Positions 22,816-43,655 of a stretch of 64,000 bases of DNA are shown in pieces. The translations under genes and the position numbers were made by a program. Location: assembly GCA_051294375.1 (NCBI GenBank), contig CM119265.1:7822629-7886628 (forward strand). The letters run 5' to 3'. Numbering within the stretch: position 1 is the stretch's first letter; every line of letters begins with the position of its first letter. Source of the DNA: Paraspadella gotoi (lineage: Eukaryota; Chaetognatha). Below the pieces are notes generated by a model, which was given only the letters and a program-made list of their open reading frames with translations, was not told the DNA's origin and did no database searches.

Positions 22816-23035
22816 AGCGAAATGCTGGCGCCGGAAAGGAACGACTGCGATCGTAGACGCGTTAACTGGTGGAATCACGTGACAAGGGGCGTGGCAATGG
22901 ATCCGCCCGTCGGTTGACGAGAGGAAAAAGAGCCGATGCGATCTTGGCGCACCAATAGAGGTCTCCGTTTGGCGCTCGGTCACGAAACGTCTGTCAAACC
23001 GACTGGCGAATCACGTGCAGGCTCGAAATCGAGGC
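22816..23035. promoter_or_regulatory. Promoter-like island: E-boxes, E2F and CCAAT sites
   Basis: TCACGTGA (22875-22882), TTGGCGC (22944-22950), CCAAT (22952-22956), a consensus E2F site TTTGGCGC (22968-22975) and a second TCACGTG near 23011 occur together, with GC-box-like sequence downstream near 23165. The TTTTTTCAG ending at 22817 could also be a 3' splice site with an ATG five bases on, so an exon is an alternative; frames differ between copies. Confidence 0.4.
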
Positions 23036-23344
23036 TCGAGTCTTTGAATCGAAATCGGCGCCAAGATTCAAGAGAAAAGAGATGGGGGGGGGAGAGTGGG
23101 TCGAGATAATGAAGGTGCAAAAGGGGGGGGAGCAGGCCGGGGTTATTATTGGTGAGAGAGGATGGGGGGGCGGGGCTTTAAAGAAGCTGGCGTGTCACGC
23201 GAAGAATAATCCCAAGGGGTACACCTATTTCTGGTAAGAGATCACAAGGGGCCCACCGAGGGAGCGTGATGGACTGAGGTGGCGGATTTTTGAGCGCCAT
23301 CTGGGCTTGAGGGGCGAGATAGTGGGGTTAGGGGTCAGCGGAGG

Positions 23345-23624
23345 GGGGGGGTGTCGAGCCTCGATTTCGAGCCTCGACGTGATTCGCCAGTCGGTTTGAC
23401 AGACGTTTCGTGACCGAGCGCCAAACGGGAGACCGTCTATTGGTGCGCCAAGATCGCATCGGCTCTTTTTCCTCTCGTCAACCGACGGGCGGATCCATTG
23501 CCACGCCCCCTTGTCACGTGATTCCACCAAGTTAACGCGTCTACGATCGCAGTCGTTCCTTTCCGGCGCCAGCATTTCGCTGAAAAAATTAGGGTAAAGA
23601 GTGAAAAAAGATCAATGATTTCAT

Positions 23625-23640
<16 letters not shown>
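23345..23640 (-). repeat. Inverted copy of 22780-23035 (fold-back arm)
   Basis: This arm is the reverse complement of 22780-23035 with scattered indels. The 309-base loop between them (23036-23344) continues block A, as shown by its uninterrupted match to 47998-48320. The structure runs into a (CT)n tract and a 25-N gap. Confidence 0.85.
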
Positions 23641-23657
<17 letters not shown>

Positions 23658-23682
23658 NNNNNNNNNNNNNNNNNNNNNNNNN
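23658..23682. other. Scaffold gap, 25 N
   Basis: Separates the block A fold-back from block D; the true neighbour on either side is unknown. Confidence 1.
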
Positions 23683-23742
23683 AGAAAACGGAATCCTTTT
23701 TCTTTCTTTCTAGTTTTTTTCTTTCTTTATTTTTTTCTTTTT

Positions 23743-23824
<82 letters not shown>

Positions 23825-26403
23825 TCTCTCTCTCTCTTCCCTTGTTTCGCTGAAAGGCATCGCTCATTCACCATCTCACATCTGACTCACAACGCGTTCA
23901 CACAAAACATTTTCTTTTTCTTGTCCATGCCATCGCATGATTTTGAATATTTGAAAAAATCACAATTTAAAATAAATGATAATGTCAAACTCGCTTAAAT
24001 AAATAAAGAAAATTAATAAATAAGTCAATAATAATATATTAATTAAAATAAATTAATAAATAAAACATTTTTCTATTTCCTCAGCGCCTCAAAAATGTCT
24101 CTCGTTCATTTCCTCCCGGTCTTCCTTCTCTCGGCGTCCTCGCCAAGAGGTCGTCTCCAGTGACATCAGCGAAGAGGGATTCCTTCGCTACGACGACTCG
24201 CGCCATCTACTTCGAAATCGATTCGTCCACAAGGCGGCGACACTCGATTCCTTCAACGAAGGATCCGGCGACGACGACGTCACTCGACATCTCCGTCGAC
24301 GCCTCTGTCTCCCACCGACTCCCGCCCATTCGAACGCGCGTCAAACTCTCCGTAATTCGCCTCTCGTCTTCGCACTCGACTCTGGCTCGAGGCGCGAGTG
24401 GAATCCAAGCGGCGTCCCGGCATCGTCTCGGCGTTCGAACGTTGCGCGGCGCGACCGGCAACGAAGGAAACAAAACCACGACGGCTTTCGAATTGATCGC
24501 GGCGGTCGTCGTCGTCGTCGTCGGTCAATTGCCTCGTCGACGACCTCGGCGAGGGTTTCGATGTCGAAGGTCCGCAACAAGGGCGCCGCTGGGAGTCGTC
24601 TTCGTCTTCCGGTGGCGTGGGCGGAAAATCTTCTTTTCTCCGGCGCCGGATTCATCGGGGTCCTCGTCGAATGCCGACGTGGTTGTCTGCGACGCCGCGA
24701 CGAGACCTCCCTCTGGCGCAGAGGCTGCGAAGGCCAAACGTCTTCCTCCAATCTTCCACGAATCCATCGAGCGTATCCCCTATTCGTCCGGGATTAATCC
24801 TCCTCTTCCCCACCCGCCGATTCGATCCGCAACCCGAAGTTTCCAATCCGACGCCGTCATGATTCTTCTCCGCTACCAGTATGCCCCAGTTATCCGACGC
24901 CGCCCGCCAACGCCCACCTCCGTTGCGTCACCGGCGATTCCAGCGGCGCCGCTTGCAACTTTATCTGCGACGTTGGATTCGTGCGGACGACGCCGCTCAA
25001 CCGACATCCCTCACGACGCCTACTGCGAAGCCAGTAGCGATGGGCGTCGGATGGCGCCACGCGACCGACGTGGATGCGTCGACGTTGACGAAGCCGTCTG
25101 CCCGGCGTTGAAGAGTCGTGCAACCGGATCGGCGACGAAGGCTTCGAGTGTCGCAACGTCGACGGAGGATTCCGCTGCGAATGTCCGGAGACGAACTTCG
25201 AGAGAACGGACGATGTCATCCTATTCTCAAGATCCTTCTCGAGTTTGACAGCGAAGACTTTGGCCGCCAGGAGCCCGCCAGCGCCGCTCGGTTGCTATTG
25301 CGACGGCGTTGTTGGCTTCCCGATTCTAGAGTCGGTGTCGTCGCTTTAGGTGTCAACTCTTTCGTGGCGTCTCTTCGAATCGTGAGAACGAATCAAACTC
25401 TCGACGAAATCGAGGGCGTCGTTAAAGGCTTTCCGAGGAGATGGGATCGAGCGCCGGCGTCGACGTCCGCGATTCGACGAGTGCGTCCATGACGCGATAA
25501 CGATGGCGACTCACAAAGGCGCCATCTGTCTCAACGAACCGCTGACTTTCGACTGCGCATGCGCGGAGGATTCCAAGACGCCGGCTCGTCGAGAAAGAGA
25601 CGCCGGTGCGAGCCGGAAACGCCGACGCTCGTCAGGTCGTGGGGCGTCGCCGACGACGCTGCTCGTTCTCCTATTCTGCTCGTCCTCGTCGGATTCGTGG
25701 CGGCGCTGCTCGGCTGCGCCCTTTGCCATCGGCGGCGGCGGGACGCGGCGAACGCAGAAAGCTCGGCTTCGGAGGAGGCGGCGGCGGGTGTGACGAAGTC
25801 GCCGGGGCCACCAGCGTGGGACGTTACACTCGCGCCAAAGACAATTACGCCTTTTGAGATGGACGAGTCATTTCCGGCGAAAGTGGAAAGGGACTGGCCA
25901 GTCGCCTTATTTGATGACCAAGTATTTGATGGCGCGGATTGTGAACACTCTTGCTGCTGCAAACAGAAAAAATTTTATCGCGCTCGAATAGTAATTTAAG
26001 ATTTCAAAAGCATTTTTACTAGTTTTCACGCAATACTTAAGATTATTTTGGTGTCTAAATGTACTGATTGCATTGATGTTATACTTAAACTTTTTTTCAA
26101 TTTATTTTATTTTTTCGAATGCGATTTGTTTTTCTAAGTGCCTTCGACTTCGTTGGCATCTTTGCTGCACCTTGTAAATTTCAAATCAAATACAGCTAAT
26201 GTATATAATTAATAAATATTTTATGAAAAAAAAATGATAGTAATTTTTTTTTCTTTTCGAAGCTTCCTCAAAAAATCAGAACAAAAGGTTCTTGTAAAAC
26301 GTCAGACGTGACATCTCTCGGTAAATTCGGCGAGTTATCAAATCATAGAGAAACAAAAGACAGTAGAGTGAACCTTTCTATAAGTTTATATTGACGCCTT
26401 CAG
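23683..26403 (+). repeat. Block D, copy 1 (inverted repeat of 58841-63048)
   Basis: Carries the whole ZP-C/EGF gene with flanks. It matches 58841-63048 in reverse but lacks the 1.4-kb insertion at 61356-62743: the single GATAATGT at 23978-23985 is the empty site. It is joined directly to block A at 26403/26404, the same junction as at 58840/58841. Confidence 0.9.
24095..25929 (+). pseudogene. Frame-broken copy of the ZP-C/sushi/EGF membrane protein gene
   Basis: Second copy of the gene at 59312-61232. It starts at the equivalent ATG (24095) after the same 3' splice signal (TTTCTATTTCCTCAG) and ends near the TGA at 25927, with an AATAAA at 26211. The frame is interrupted by many one-base indels. 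In the signal-peptide region alone, two single bases present in the other copy are missing. No single frame therefore covers more than part of the protein. Substitutions are few and indels scattered, which fits uncorrected long-read errors better than ancient decay, so this may be an intact gene or the other allele. Unlike the other copy, its C-terminal region has no gap: the second EGF, the transmembrane segment and the tail are continuous. Confidence 0.7.
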
Positions 26404-34849
<8,446 letters not shown>

Positions 34850-35891
34850 CTCTTTCTTCCCCTCTCTTTTCACATAATTCTCCATCTCCTCGTGTTTTCT
34901 TTCAAAACATAACCTTCTTCCCTAAACTTTGGCAGGTTTTGGATTTTTTTGACCCTGAACCCTAAAAGCGCGAAAAACATTAAGCAAGCATTTTTTTCAC
35001 GCTTGGGAAAGGATTGTTTTGATCGGTCCCGAAATGATTGCTTTTTCATGGCTTCCGAAATGATTGGTTTGGTGATTTTGATTGCTTCAAGCTTCCTTGT
35101 TTTTTTGGGGAATTGCCAAATAAAACATTCATGAAAATTAATCTTGGCACAATTATTTCGGGGTCCCCATAAAAAGATTTGTTTTATGAGCTTGCACCCT
35201 GGGGACTCTTGATTTCCCTTGGAAAGATTATTGAGACCCATTGCCCGTTCATTTAATAGGAAGAGTCGATTCTCCGGGGACCCTCGTTTCCATGGTGACT
35301 GCGTCATTTTTTGTCGCTCAACAGACAACGAATTCTCGGCGGCGGCGGCGGCGGCGGCGGCGACGACTGCGGCGACGGCTGCGGCGGCTGCGGCTGACGC
35401 GTCGCTTCTTTTTTCTTCCTTCGGCAAATTTCCTCGTTTACTCAAGTTTTCTTCTCCCTTGATCTTTCCTCTCTTTCTGTCGTTTCGCGCGGAGATTCTT
35501 TTCCTTTCACTTTTTCTCTTCCCTTTTTTTTCCTTTGCCCTTTTCTCTTTTCCATTTTTCTTTTACCTTTTTCGAGTCTCGGGGATTTTTATCCATTTGT
35601 TTTTACCTTCTGTTGCTTTAGATATTCCTTTACAGATCCTTCATTCTATTGCTTCAACATTGTCAACGGAGCAACGCTTTTCTATTTCAAAACGAGGCCC
35701 GATGTCTTAAGTTTTTCTTACTCCTTTCTATTTTCTCTTACCTATCCTTTCCTTTCCTTTCCTTTCCTTTCCTTTCCTTTCCTTCCTTTCCTTTCCTTCC
35801 TCTACTTTCCTTCCTCTCCCTTCCTTCCTCCCCTTCCATTTCACGCCCCCCCAAAAAATTTTGTGGCGGCGGGAATGAAAAAAATATCCTA
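34850..35891 (-). repeat. Fold-back inverted copy of 33800-34840
   Basis: From GATCTCTTTCTTCC onward the sequence is the reverse complement of the preceding kilobase with very few differences, giving a near-perfect ~1-kb palindrome with only a GA tract at its apex. It stops at a 25-N gap. Confidence 0.9.
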
Positions 35892-35916
35892 NNNNNNNNN
35901 NNNNNNNNNNNNNNNN
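35892..35916. other. Scaffold gap, 25 N
   Basis: Joins the fold-back to block C copy 2. Confidence 1.
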
Positions 35917-35928
35917 AAGACGAGAGAT

Positions 35929-36245
35929 AGTGGGCTCAATGTAATCTGGGCCAATCCTGGGTGCAATCCTAATGGGCGCAATCCTATGGCGCAGACCTAC
36001 ACGGGTTCAAATTATACCTGGGCCCATCTTTTGGGGCGCCAATCCTAAGGGCGAATTCTGTGGCCGGCAATCCTAAGTGGGCGCAATTCTACTGGCGAAT
36101 ACTATGTGGGCGGGAAATACTACGGAGGCGAATCCTAATTGGGCGCAATTCTCGCATGGGCACAATCCTGCGGGTGTAATAATAAGTGGCGCAAATGCTG
36201 TGGGCGCAATTTTCGGGCGCAAATCCTACGTGGTACAATCCTAAT
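35929..36245 (+). repeat. Block C minisatellite, copy 2
   Basis: Identical to 13983-14299, unit variants included, and likewise placed between a 25-N gap and block A. Confidence 0.85.
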
Positions 36246-36246
36246 G

Positions 36247-36661
36247 AAAAAATCAATATCTGCGAGTTACTTTCATTGGCGAATAAAATAAACGAAGAAA
36301 ATTATTATATTTTATAGATATTTTATAAATCATGTTATTAATTAAAATATTACAATCCTCAACTTTTTACAATATGCGAGTTTCTTTTTTATGAGCTCGG
36401 CCTTCCTTTTCTGTCCTCTTTAATTCACTCAGACTCGACTTTTTTTCCTCAAGAAATAAAAGGCTTTCAATCTTCACATTTTTTTTTCTCTCGCTTTTTT
36501 TGATCTTTTTTTTTCTTTCCTCGTCTTTTATTCGAGCGCCTTTTTATAATATTCATCGAAATTCCGTTTCCTCCGACACTCTCTCTTTCTCATCCACTCC
36601 AATCAAGCTCTCTCTCAAGACTAAGTGAGAATTTCCTATTGTGTAGTTATGAAGTATAAAG

Positions 36662-36720
<59 letters not shown>

Positions 36721-37415
36721 AGAGAGAGGAGAAGAGAGAGAGAGAGAGGAGAGAGAGAAGAAAGAGAAAGAAAGAGAGAGGTTAAAGAACGCGCGCGGCA
36801 CCCGCAAATGCAGCAACGTTGGCCGGTGATTGGCTAGTTTCGGTCAGACGCGCTCTTTCATTGGACGAATAGTCGGTGATGCGAGGAGAGAGGAGAGAGA
36901 AGACGTCGTTAATCACGACTATGAATCACTTGAACACGTCGAAAACAGATTGAGCGGGCGATACCAAAGGAAAGGGGGGGTGGCGTTGACGGAGAGAGAA
37001 TAAAGGGCAATGCGGGATAATAGAGAAAAAAAGGAAAAGAAGAAAAGAAAGAAAAAGAAAAAGAAAAGAGAAAAAAAGAAAAAGAAAAAAGAAAGAAAAA
37101 GAAAAGAAAGAAAAGAAAGAACAGAAGAAAGAAAGAAAAGAAAAGAAAAGAGAAAAAAAAGAAAGAGAAGAAAGAAAGAAAGAAAGGAGGAACAGAATAA
37201 AAGAAATGGAGAGAGAAAAGGAACGAAAGGCAAGTTATAAATATGAATTCTCTCGCGCGAATATGAGAGGCAAAAAAAAAAAAAAAGGAAAGAGAGAGTA
37301 GAGGCGCCACGTCCGCCTCCACTCGCCAGCGGCGTAGAGAGGGGATTTTTCAGCGAACGAAAAGGAGGCGGCGCCTCCTAAGTTCATTGAGGTTAAACGC
37401 GTTACGCTCCGCGCC

Positions 37416-37471
<56 letters not shown>

Positions 37472-39354
37472 GAACGAGAGAGAGAGAAGAAGAGGTTTGA
37501 CTTTCTTGATTCCCAAAAAAATTACTTAATATCGTTTGCATATTTAGCCTGAGTTTATTTCCGCCCTGAGGCGCGGCGGCCTTCGAGAGAGTCGACTGGG
37601 AAGGTCGGCTCCTGTCGAGACAATTTGAAGGGTTGTAAGGTTCTTACTTATGAAAATTTATGATTTTTATAAGGATATTCTATAAATATTGTAATTAATG
37701 ATACTGTTCCCCAAAACAATAAGCAAAATATTTTTTGTACTCCTAATCATACTATCTCACGTCTAAATATCCTTGTTTGTTCACTCAAATCAAATTTATG
37801 TTCCCCAGTGCTCCACTCTACTGAGTAGTGTGTGGCGAGAAAGAAAGTAAGAGAGCTGGGCCAGAAAATTGGCAAAGGTGAAAAAAGGGTACAAAAGAGT
37901 CGAAGGAATTTTTCTGAACTTGGTGGAAGATGGAGGAAAGTAATATCTGGAGAGACCTAAACATAATACGTATAAAAATCATTTTCAATTAACCCTAAAG
38001 AAAAAAACAATAAACCAAACAAAGAATAAAAAAAAAATTCAGCAATAGCTTATATCAAAAAGGGGGTAAAAAAAGAATGGAAATGGGCAGCAAGCAGGGA
38101 CGCTTGAGATTTCCGGTACCCAAATTGCGTTTCGATAACAACATTAATTTCCGTTGTGAAGAAGGGTGTACAACGTTGACAGGCGCGCCAACGGCTCGGG
38201 GGCGGCGAATGCAGAGCGCTGCAGCGGCATGACGTCGTCGACAATTAGAGCAATAACCGTTTACAAAACTGGGATGGTGGATGGTCGGATGTTTTAACAA
38301 AACTAAAACAGGAATTTTGCTCCTCTTTTTAAGAATTTAGGGGGAAAAAACACCGATGTATGAATGTATCTGAATAGAAGAAAGAAATATGCAAACGAAT
38401 ATCGGAAAAGAAAGACCCAACCGGACTAAAAAGAAAAAAGGAAAAAAAGCAAAGCGCCATTGCCGAATCCCGCGATTCTTCTCAACCAAAAGGGAACGAG
38501 TTGAAACCCGAACCTGCGAAATTCCGATCGTCCAGACCGAAAAAAAAAAAAAAACTGGAGCGGGAGGACCAAGTATAGATGAAATTTTCTGAACGACCCG
38601 TCGTGAGAAGAGGAGAAGAGCGGGGAGGAGGGCAGGAAGAGGGGAAGAGGAAAGAGGAGTGGAGAGAGGGAAGAAGGAAACTCTAGTAAAAGGAAGGGAG
38701 CGGATGAAGAGATGGAAAAAGTGAGGAGAGAGGAAGCGGAGAAAGGAGATGAAGACAAGAAGTGACGTGGAATAGAGTTGTGGACGTGATCGGATGGGAG
38801 GTGTGATCGGGGTGGTGGGCGGAGACGACTCGAGACAGTTTTTGAATCTAAAGAGGAAATCGCCAAAGACGAATAGGACGAATAGAATAAGTGTGGCATG
38901 GGAACAAGGACACAGGACATATCAGCTTTTCAGAACATGTCGATGGGAGAGTTTGGTCGATCAGCTAATTTTACATTAACTCCGACCCCGCAGAGATAAT
39001 AAAGTACTAAGAGGTGCCGCTCCTTATCTCATCGAAATATAAAGTAATATAAATTCATTTAATAAATAAGTTTTCTGTCCTCTGACTTGGGTTAGGCTAT
39101 GGTGGGTTAAGAATCTGCAAGCTTATGTATAGATATGTATATTACGACTGAACGAATTCCATTTACCTAACCTTCACCAAACCTTTTCCTTCCTCTCACA
39201 CCCCTCCCCCATCTCCCCCCCCTGTTGCGCACGACCCAATCACCGGTCTCGGCCTCGACGCTTCGTCCTCTGCATGAAATGGATTTTTTGGATTTGTAAT
39301 TTGAGGCGAAGGGTCAAGCCGGACGTGGCCTGATACACGTGAAACAGAGACACA

Positions 39355-39418
<64 letters not shown>

Positions 39419-39958
39419 AGAGAGAGAGAAAAAGAGAAAGAGAAGAGAGAGAGAGAGAGAGAGAAGAGAAGAAGAAGAAAGAGGAAGAGAAAGAGACCAA
39501 GAGCAAATTGAAAGTCTCGTCAACTGTAAAGATCTTTTCGAAGTAACATAAAATGATGATTTATGGTTCCAATTTATAAGCTTATATAATCATATACTAA
39601 TAATTTCACAAGTCAAGTTCAGATTGAATCATTGTCAACCATAACGCCCTATTCTCTACTCTTCCCTTCCGATTGCTCTTTTTGTCGAGATTTTTTTTTC
39701 TCGCTGTTTGTCACTCGGAATGCCTAGCGACGCCGCGTTGGAAGAAAATGAGACGAAAATAAAGCTAAATCACATGACATCTAGAAAGCTTCGAATCGAT
39801 GACAATGATGACACTGATGATTGAAGCGACGAAACAGTGACGTTACCGCGTTCGTCAGCCTTCGTCATCGCATCCTTTAGACCGTATTTCCTCGTCAACT
39901 AACCATACCGAGAAAATTGCTGCCCTATCGGGAAATATAGCGCTCGCGCGGAGAGAGA

Positions 39959-39989
<31 letters not shown>

Positions 39990-40148
39990 CGAGGGAGAGA
40001 GAGAGAGAGAGAGAGAGAGGAAGAGAGAGAGAGAGAGAGAGGAAGATGTGAGAGAATCCCTTCTCTCAAAAAAGAATGGAAAGGACCTCGGGATTTGAAA
40101 TGGACGGAAGGGAAACGGCTTGGATGAGGGGAGGTGACTGGATGGTGT

Positions 40149-40182
<34 letters not shown>

Positions 40183-41150
40183 AGGGAGAGCGTGATCGAG
40201 GTGAATTAATCAGTTGGTTGATTATTCGAGGAGACGACCTGTTCCTGCCTCGCGAAAACAAGAAAAACAAGATAACTGCAATGCCGACGACGACGACGAC
40301 GACGACGCAGAAGACGACAACAAAAGACGATTGCGACGACGGAAAACGTCGATACTAAAGCTTAGAATGAACTAACATATTACCTTACCTTCGGTATACT
40401 AAATTGGTTGACAAGGATAATTGTGTCCAAAAGTCCGCATTCAAGAGAAGACTTTTGCTAACCGGTTAAAATAAGCACAATCTCGATCGAATTTTAATTC
40501 GAATTCAAACTTCGAAAACACTAATTAGCTCTGCTCATGTATAAAAATTTTTTAAATGTGAAGATCGACAAAGAATCTTGTAACAGCAAGGCGATGACGG
40601 GCGGGTTGACTCTCGCGCTTTTTTTTTTTGGACAGGAGATGTCGTTTAAAGTCCGTCGTCAGCGGGCGTCGACGCCGGCGTGGTGCCAGAGGCGTTGCCT
40701 GGCAACGAGTTTTCCTTTTTCTCAATCGCATCGAAGTGGCGCAGCGCCGCCTGCCGATTTCCTGTAAACGCGCTTTTCCAACTTTAGCAAAAAAAAAAAA
40801 AAAAAAAAAAAGATACCGAAAAAAATAGGGGAAAAATTGAGGAATCTCCTCTTTTTTTGGAAAAAAAAAGAAAAAAAAAATATTCATCGTTAAAAAGGGG
40901 GCGGACGGTAAGGTAATCCGCGGCCTGGAAGAGAAAAGGGAGAGAAATGACTCCTATAAAAAAAGGTAAGGTGAAAGAATAGAGTGTAAAAGACAAGTGA
41001 ACATCCATTCCACGCGTGGGAAAATCACAAATAGACGAGAGGACAAGAAGATTGAGAAAAAGCGGAGGGAGCGGGGGGGAGAGGGGGGGGCCAGGCTTAA
41101 AGACTCGGGAGAAACTGCAAGCGTTTGGATAGGGAGCGACGAAGCGTGTT

Positions 41151-41204
<54 letters not shown>

Positions 41205-42933
41205 GAGAGAGAGAAGATGAGACGAGCGTTGACACGCCGTTTTTCGGCGCCATTAAGTTCACAAATTATATCGACAGGGTCGACCTTGAAAACCTGAGGA
41301 GATAAAGGGAAATGGAGGAAGCGAAGAAGGAAGATTTGGTGGAGCGGGGAGGTGGAGGAAAGGAAAGGGAAGAAGATTTCTCCAGGAGAAATGGAGGAAG
41401 AAAGAATAAAATTTCTCGAGGAAAAATGGAGGAAAGGAAAGAAGAAAAATTTATCGAGGAGAATGGAGAAGGAAAGGAGAAAATTTATCAGCGAGAAATG
41501 GAGGAAAGGAAAGGAAGAAGATTTCTCAGAGAAATGGAGGAAAGTAAAAGAGGAACATTTCTCGAGGAGAAATGAGGAAAGTAAAGAATAAAAAATTGTT
41601 GAGTCTAGGGAAAGTAAAAAAGGAGGATTACTGAGATGGAAAGTAAGAAGTTTGTGGCTAGAGAGTGGAGAAAGAAAAAAAAGTAGTTAGGAAGAGGAAG
41701 GAAAAAAAAGAAGATTGAGAAGAAGAAATAAAGGAAATAAATTAGAGACGGTAGAAAGATACATAGGGTTAAGGGGGACCAAGTGACAGGGGGGGTAAAA
41801 AGCTGAAAACATAACGTTTGACCCTTTAACTTAAGCTGGTTCTGATCATATAATTTTTTCTTCTATAATCATTTGGGAAAGTAGTTAAAAAATCGATAAA
41901 ATCAGCGAGCTAATTTTCTTAAAAATCGGTAAGAAGAAAATCTTTTTCAAGTTTAAAAATTTTTTTTCCAAAAAAAAAGGGTAAGATCTAATTTTAACAA
42001 AGATTTCAGCTTTTATTACAAAAATTTATAAGAAAAAAAACTAGGAATGAATCAAAATTTAAGGTATCGACCTGATTTTATTTAAAACTTCTTTTCAAAC
42101 GATTCTGTAATTGGATGAAAATAAAACTCTTTGAGAATATAAAATATAAAAGAAGAGAAAGATTCTGCTACTTTTGCTAAATTTTAATTGTTATAATTAG
42201 GAATCAATAAAGTTTAATTATACATTAAGGGATGAATATGAATATTAATTAATAATTATTAAAGTTTTGTTTCTGTAAGATAGAATTTAGGTTTGATTTG
42301 GTCTGCTTTTAAGTAAATATAAAAATATAAAAATATTAGTCTTGTAAAGCTTTGTTCAATTGAGGCTTAAACCTAAAATTATAGCTTTGTACAGTAAAAA
42401 ATAAAAAATTGAATTAGTAAAAAAATATTTCTAATGCAAAAATAAAATAATAAATTATATAAATATTTAGTAGGGTCAACTAATTTTTTTTTCATAATTA
42501 TAATTTTTGTTTCCGCTAGAATAAGAGATAGGAATTTTTTTGCCACTTTTCCCCGCAAGAAAAATTAATGACTATCACCATTTCAAATTCCTTTGATGAT
42601 AGACCCTTAAGCTTATGATATCATTTTTATCACTGGGTCCCTTAAAAGGAAGAAATAAAGGAGAATAAAGTCAAAGGCAAAGAGTCAAAGGAAAAGAGAG
42701 AAAAGAAAAGAAAGTTCGGGCGAAACGAAAAGTCTAAGACCACGAATGAGAGCAGAGGGACGATCAAGGAGCGGGATTGAAAGGCCTCTGCGAAATGAGG
42801 CGGTTATGAATTTCAGTTTAGTTTTTGCGATGAACGGGGCAAAAGTAATTGAGGGAAAATGAGGGGAAAAATGGGGGAATTTGGGGCGAAAGAAGCAGTT
42901 TTAGGCTTTGAGATAAAAGGGAGAGAGAGAGGA

Positions 42934-42994
<61 letters not shown>

Positions 42995-43479
42995 GAGAGA
43001 GAGAGATCATTCTAGAAAGGTACGAGAGATAAAGACATGTAAAGAGTCCATATCCGCGGAAGGAGCGACCAACAAACAAAAATCTAGAAGGATAAAGGAA
43101 GCGAGATTGAAAAAAATGGGGCGACGAGAGTGTGGACGAGAAGGAAATGAAAAGGAGGCCGTAATGAAAACATGAGAAAAGGAACACTTTTAAAGGCCTC
43201 TGCATATGAAAGAAAATTTGGCCGCGCGAAAAGTGAAAAAAAAGAAAAAAATATAAATAAAAGAACGGTTTTTATTTTGCATGAGAAAAAAAAGAAGGAA
43301 AAAAAATGTGGGTGAAGAATAGTTTTCGGGAGAGAAATAAAGAGAATATTTTGTTTAAATTGTTTTTATTCGTCATTGGCCCTCTGTTCAAATTGAGGAT
43401 AGACAACGAAAAGAGAGAGAGAGAGAGAGAGAAGAGAAGAGAGAGAGAGAGAGAGAAGAAGAGAGAGAGAGAGAGAGAG

Positions 43480-43534
<55 letters not shown>

Positions 43535-43655
43535 GAAAGCGGTAATAAATCATTCCTCGTTGAGGCCAGAGAGGAGCTCGTGACCAGCACCAGATTTTCA
43601 TCTCTATGTGGTTCAAAAAGAAAAAGAAAAAGAAAGAAAAAAAATTGTCAAAATA
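36247..43655 (+). repeat. Block A, copy 3
   Basis: Equivalent to about 14301-21690 of copy 1, ending with AAAAATTGTCAAAATAT before the fold-back at 43656. Same internal features: CCAAT island near 36830, X-box 40694-40706, 38-bp minisatellite 41370-41590, AT-rich core 41830-42540, and GA tracts. Confidence 0.9.

Larger units (their letters stand above)
14300..23344 (+). repeat. Block A, copy 1 (most complete + copy, ~9 kb)
   Basis: Collinear with 26404-34845 and 36247-43655 (+) and with 47998-58840 (inverted). It holds, in order: an AT-rich start, a CCAAT-type promoter island, polypurine tracts, several GA microsatellites, an RFX X-box island, a 38-bp minisatellite, a gene-free AT-rich core, a (GGAAA)n tract, a second X-box with a GCC-repeat island, and a promoter-like island with E2F and CACGTG sites. 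I see no continuous protein-coding gene. Copies differ chiefly by one-base indels. Confidence 0.9.

Noticed and set aside
24160-25248. Long + frame of 362 codons
   Set aside because: It is an alternative frame of the ZP-C/EGF gene copy; it lacks the signal peptide and the cysteine pattern.
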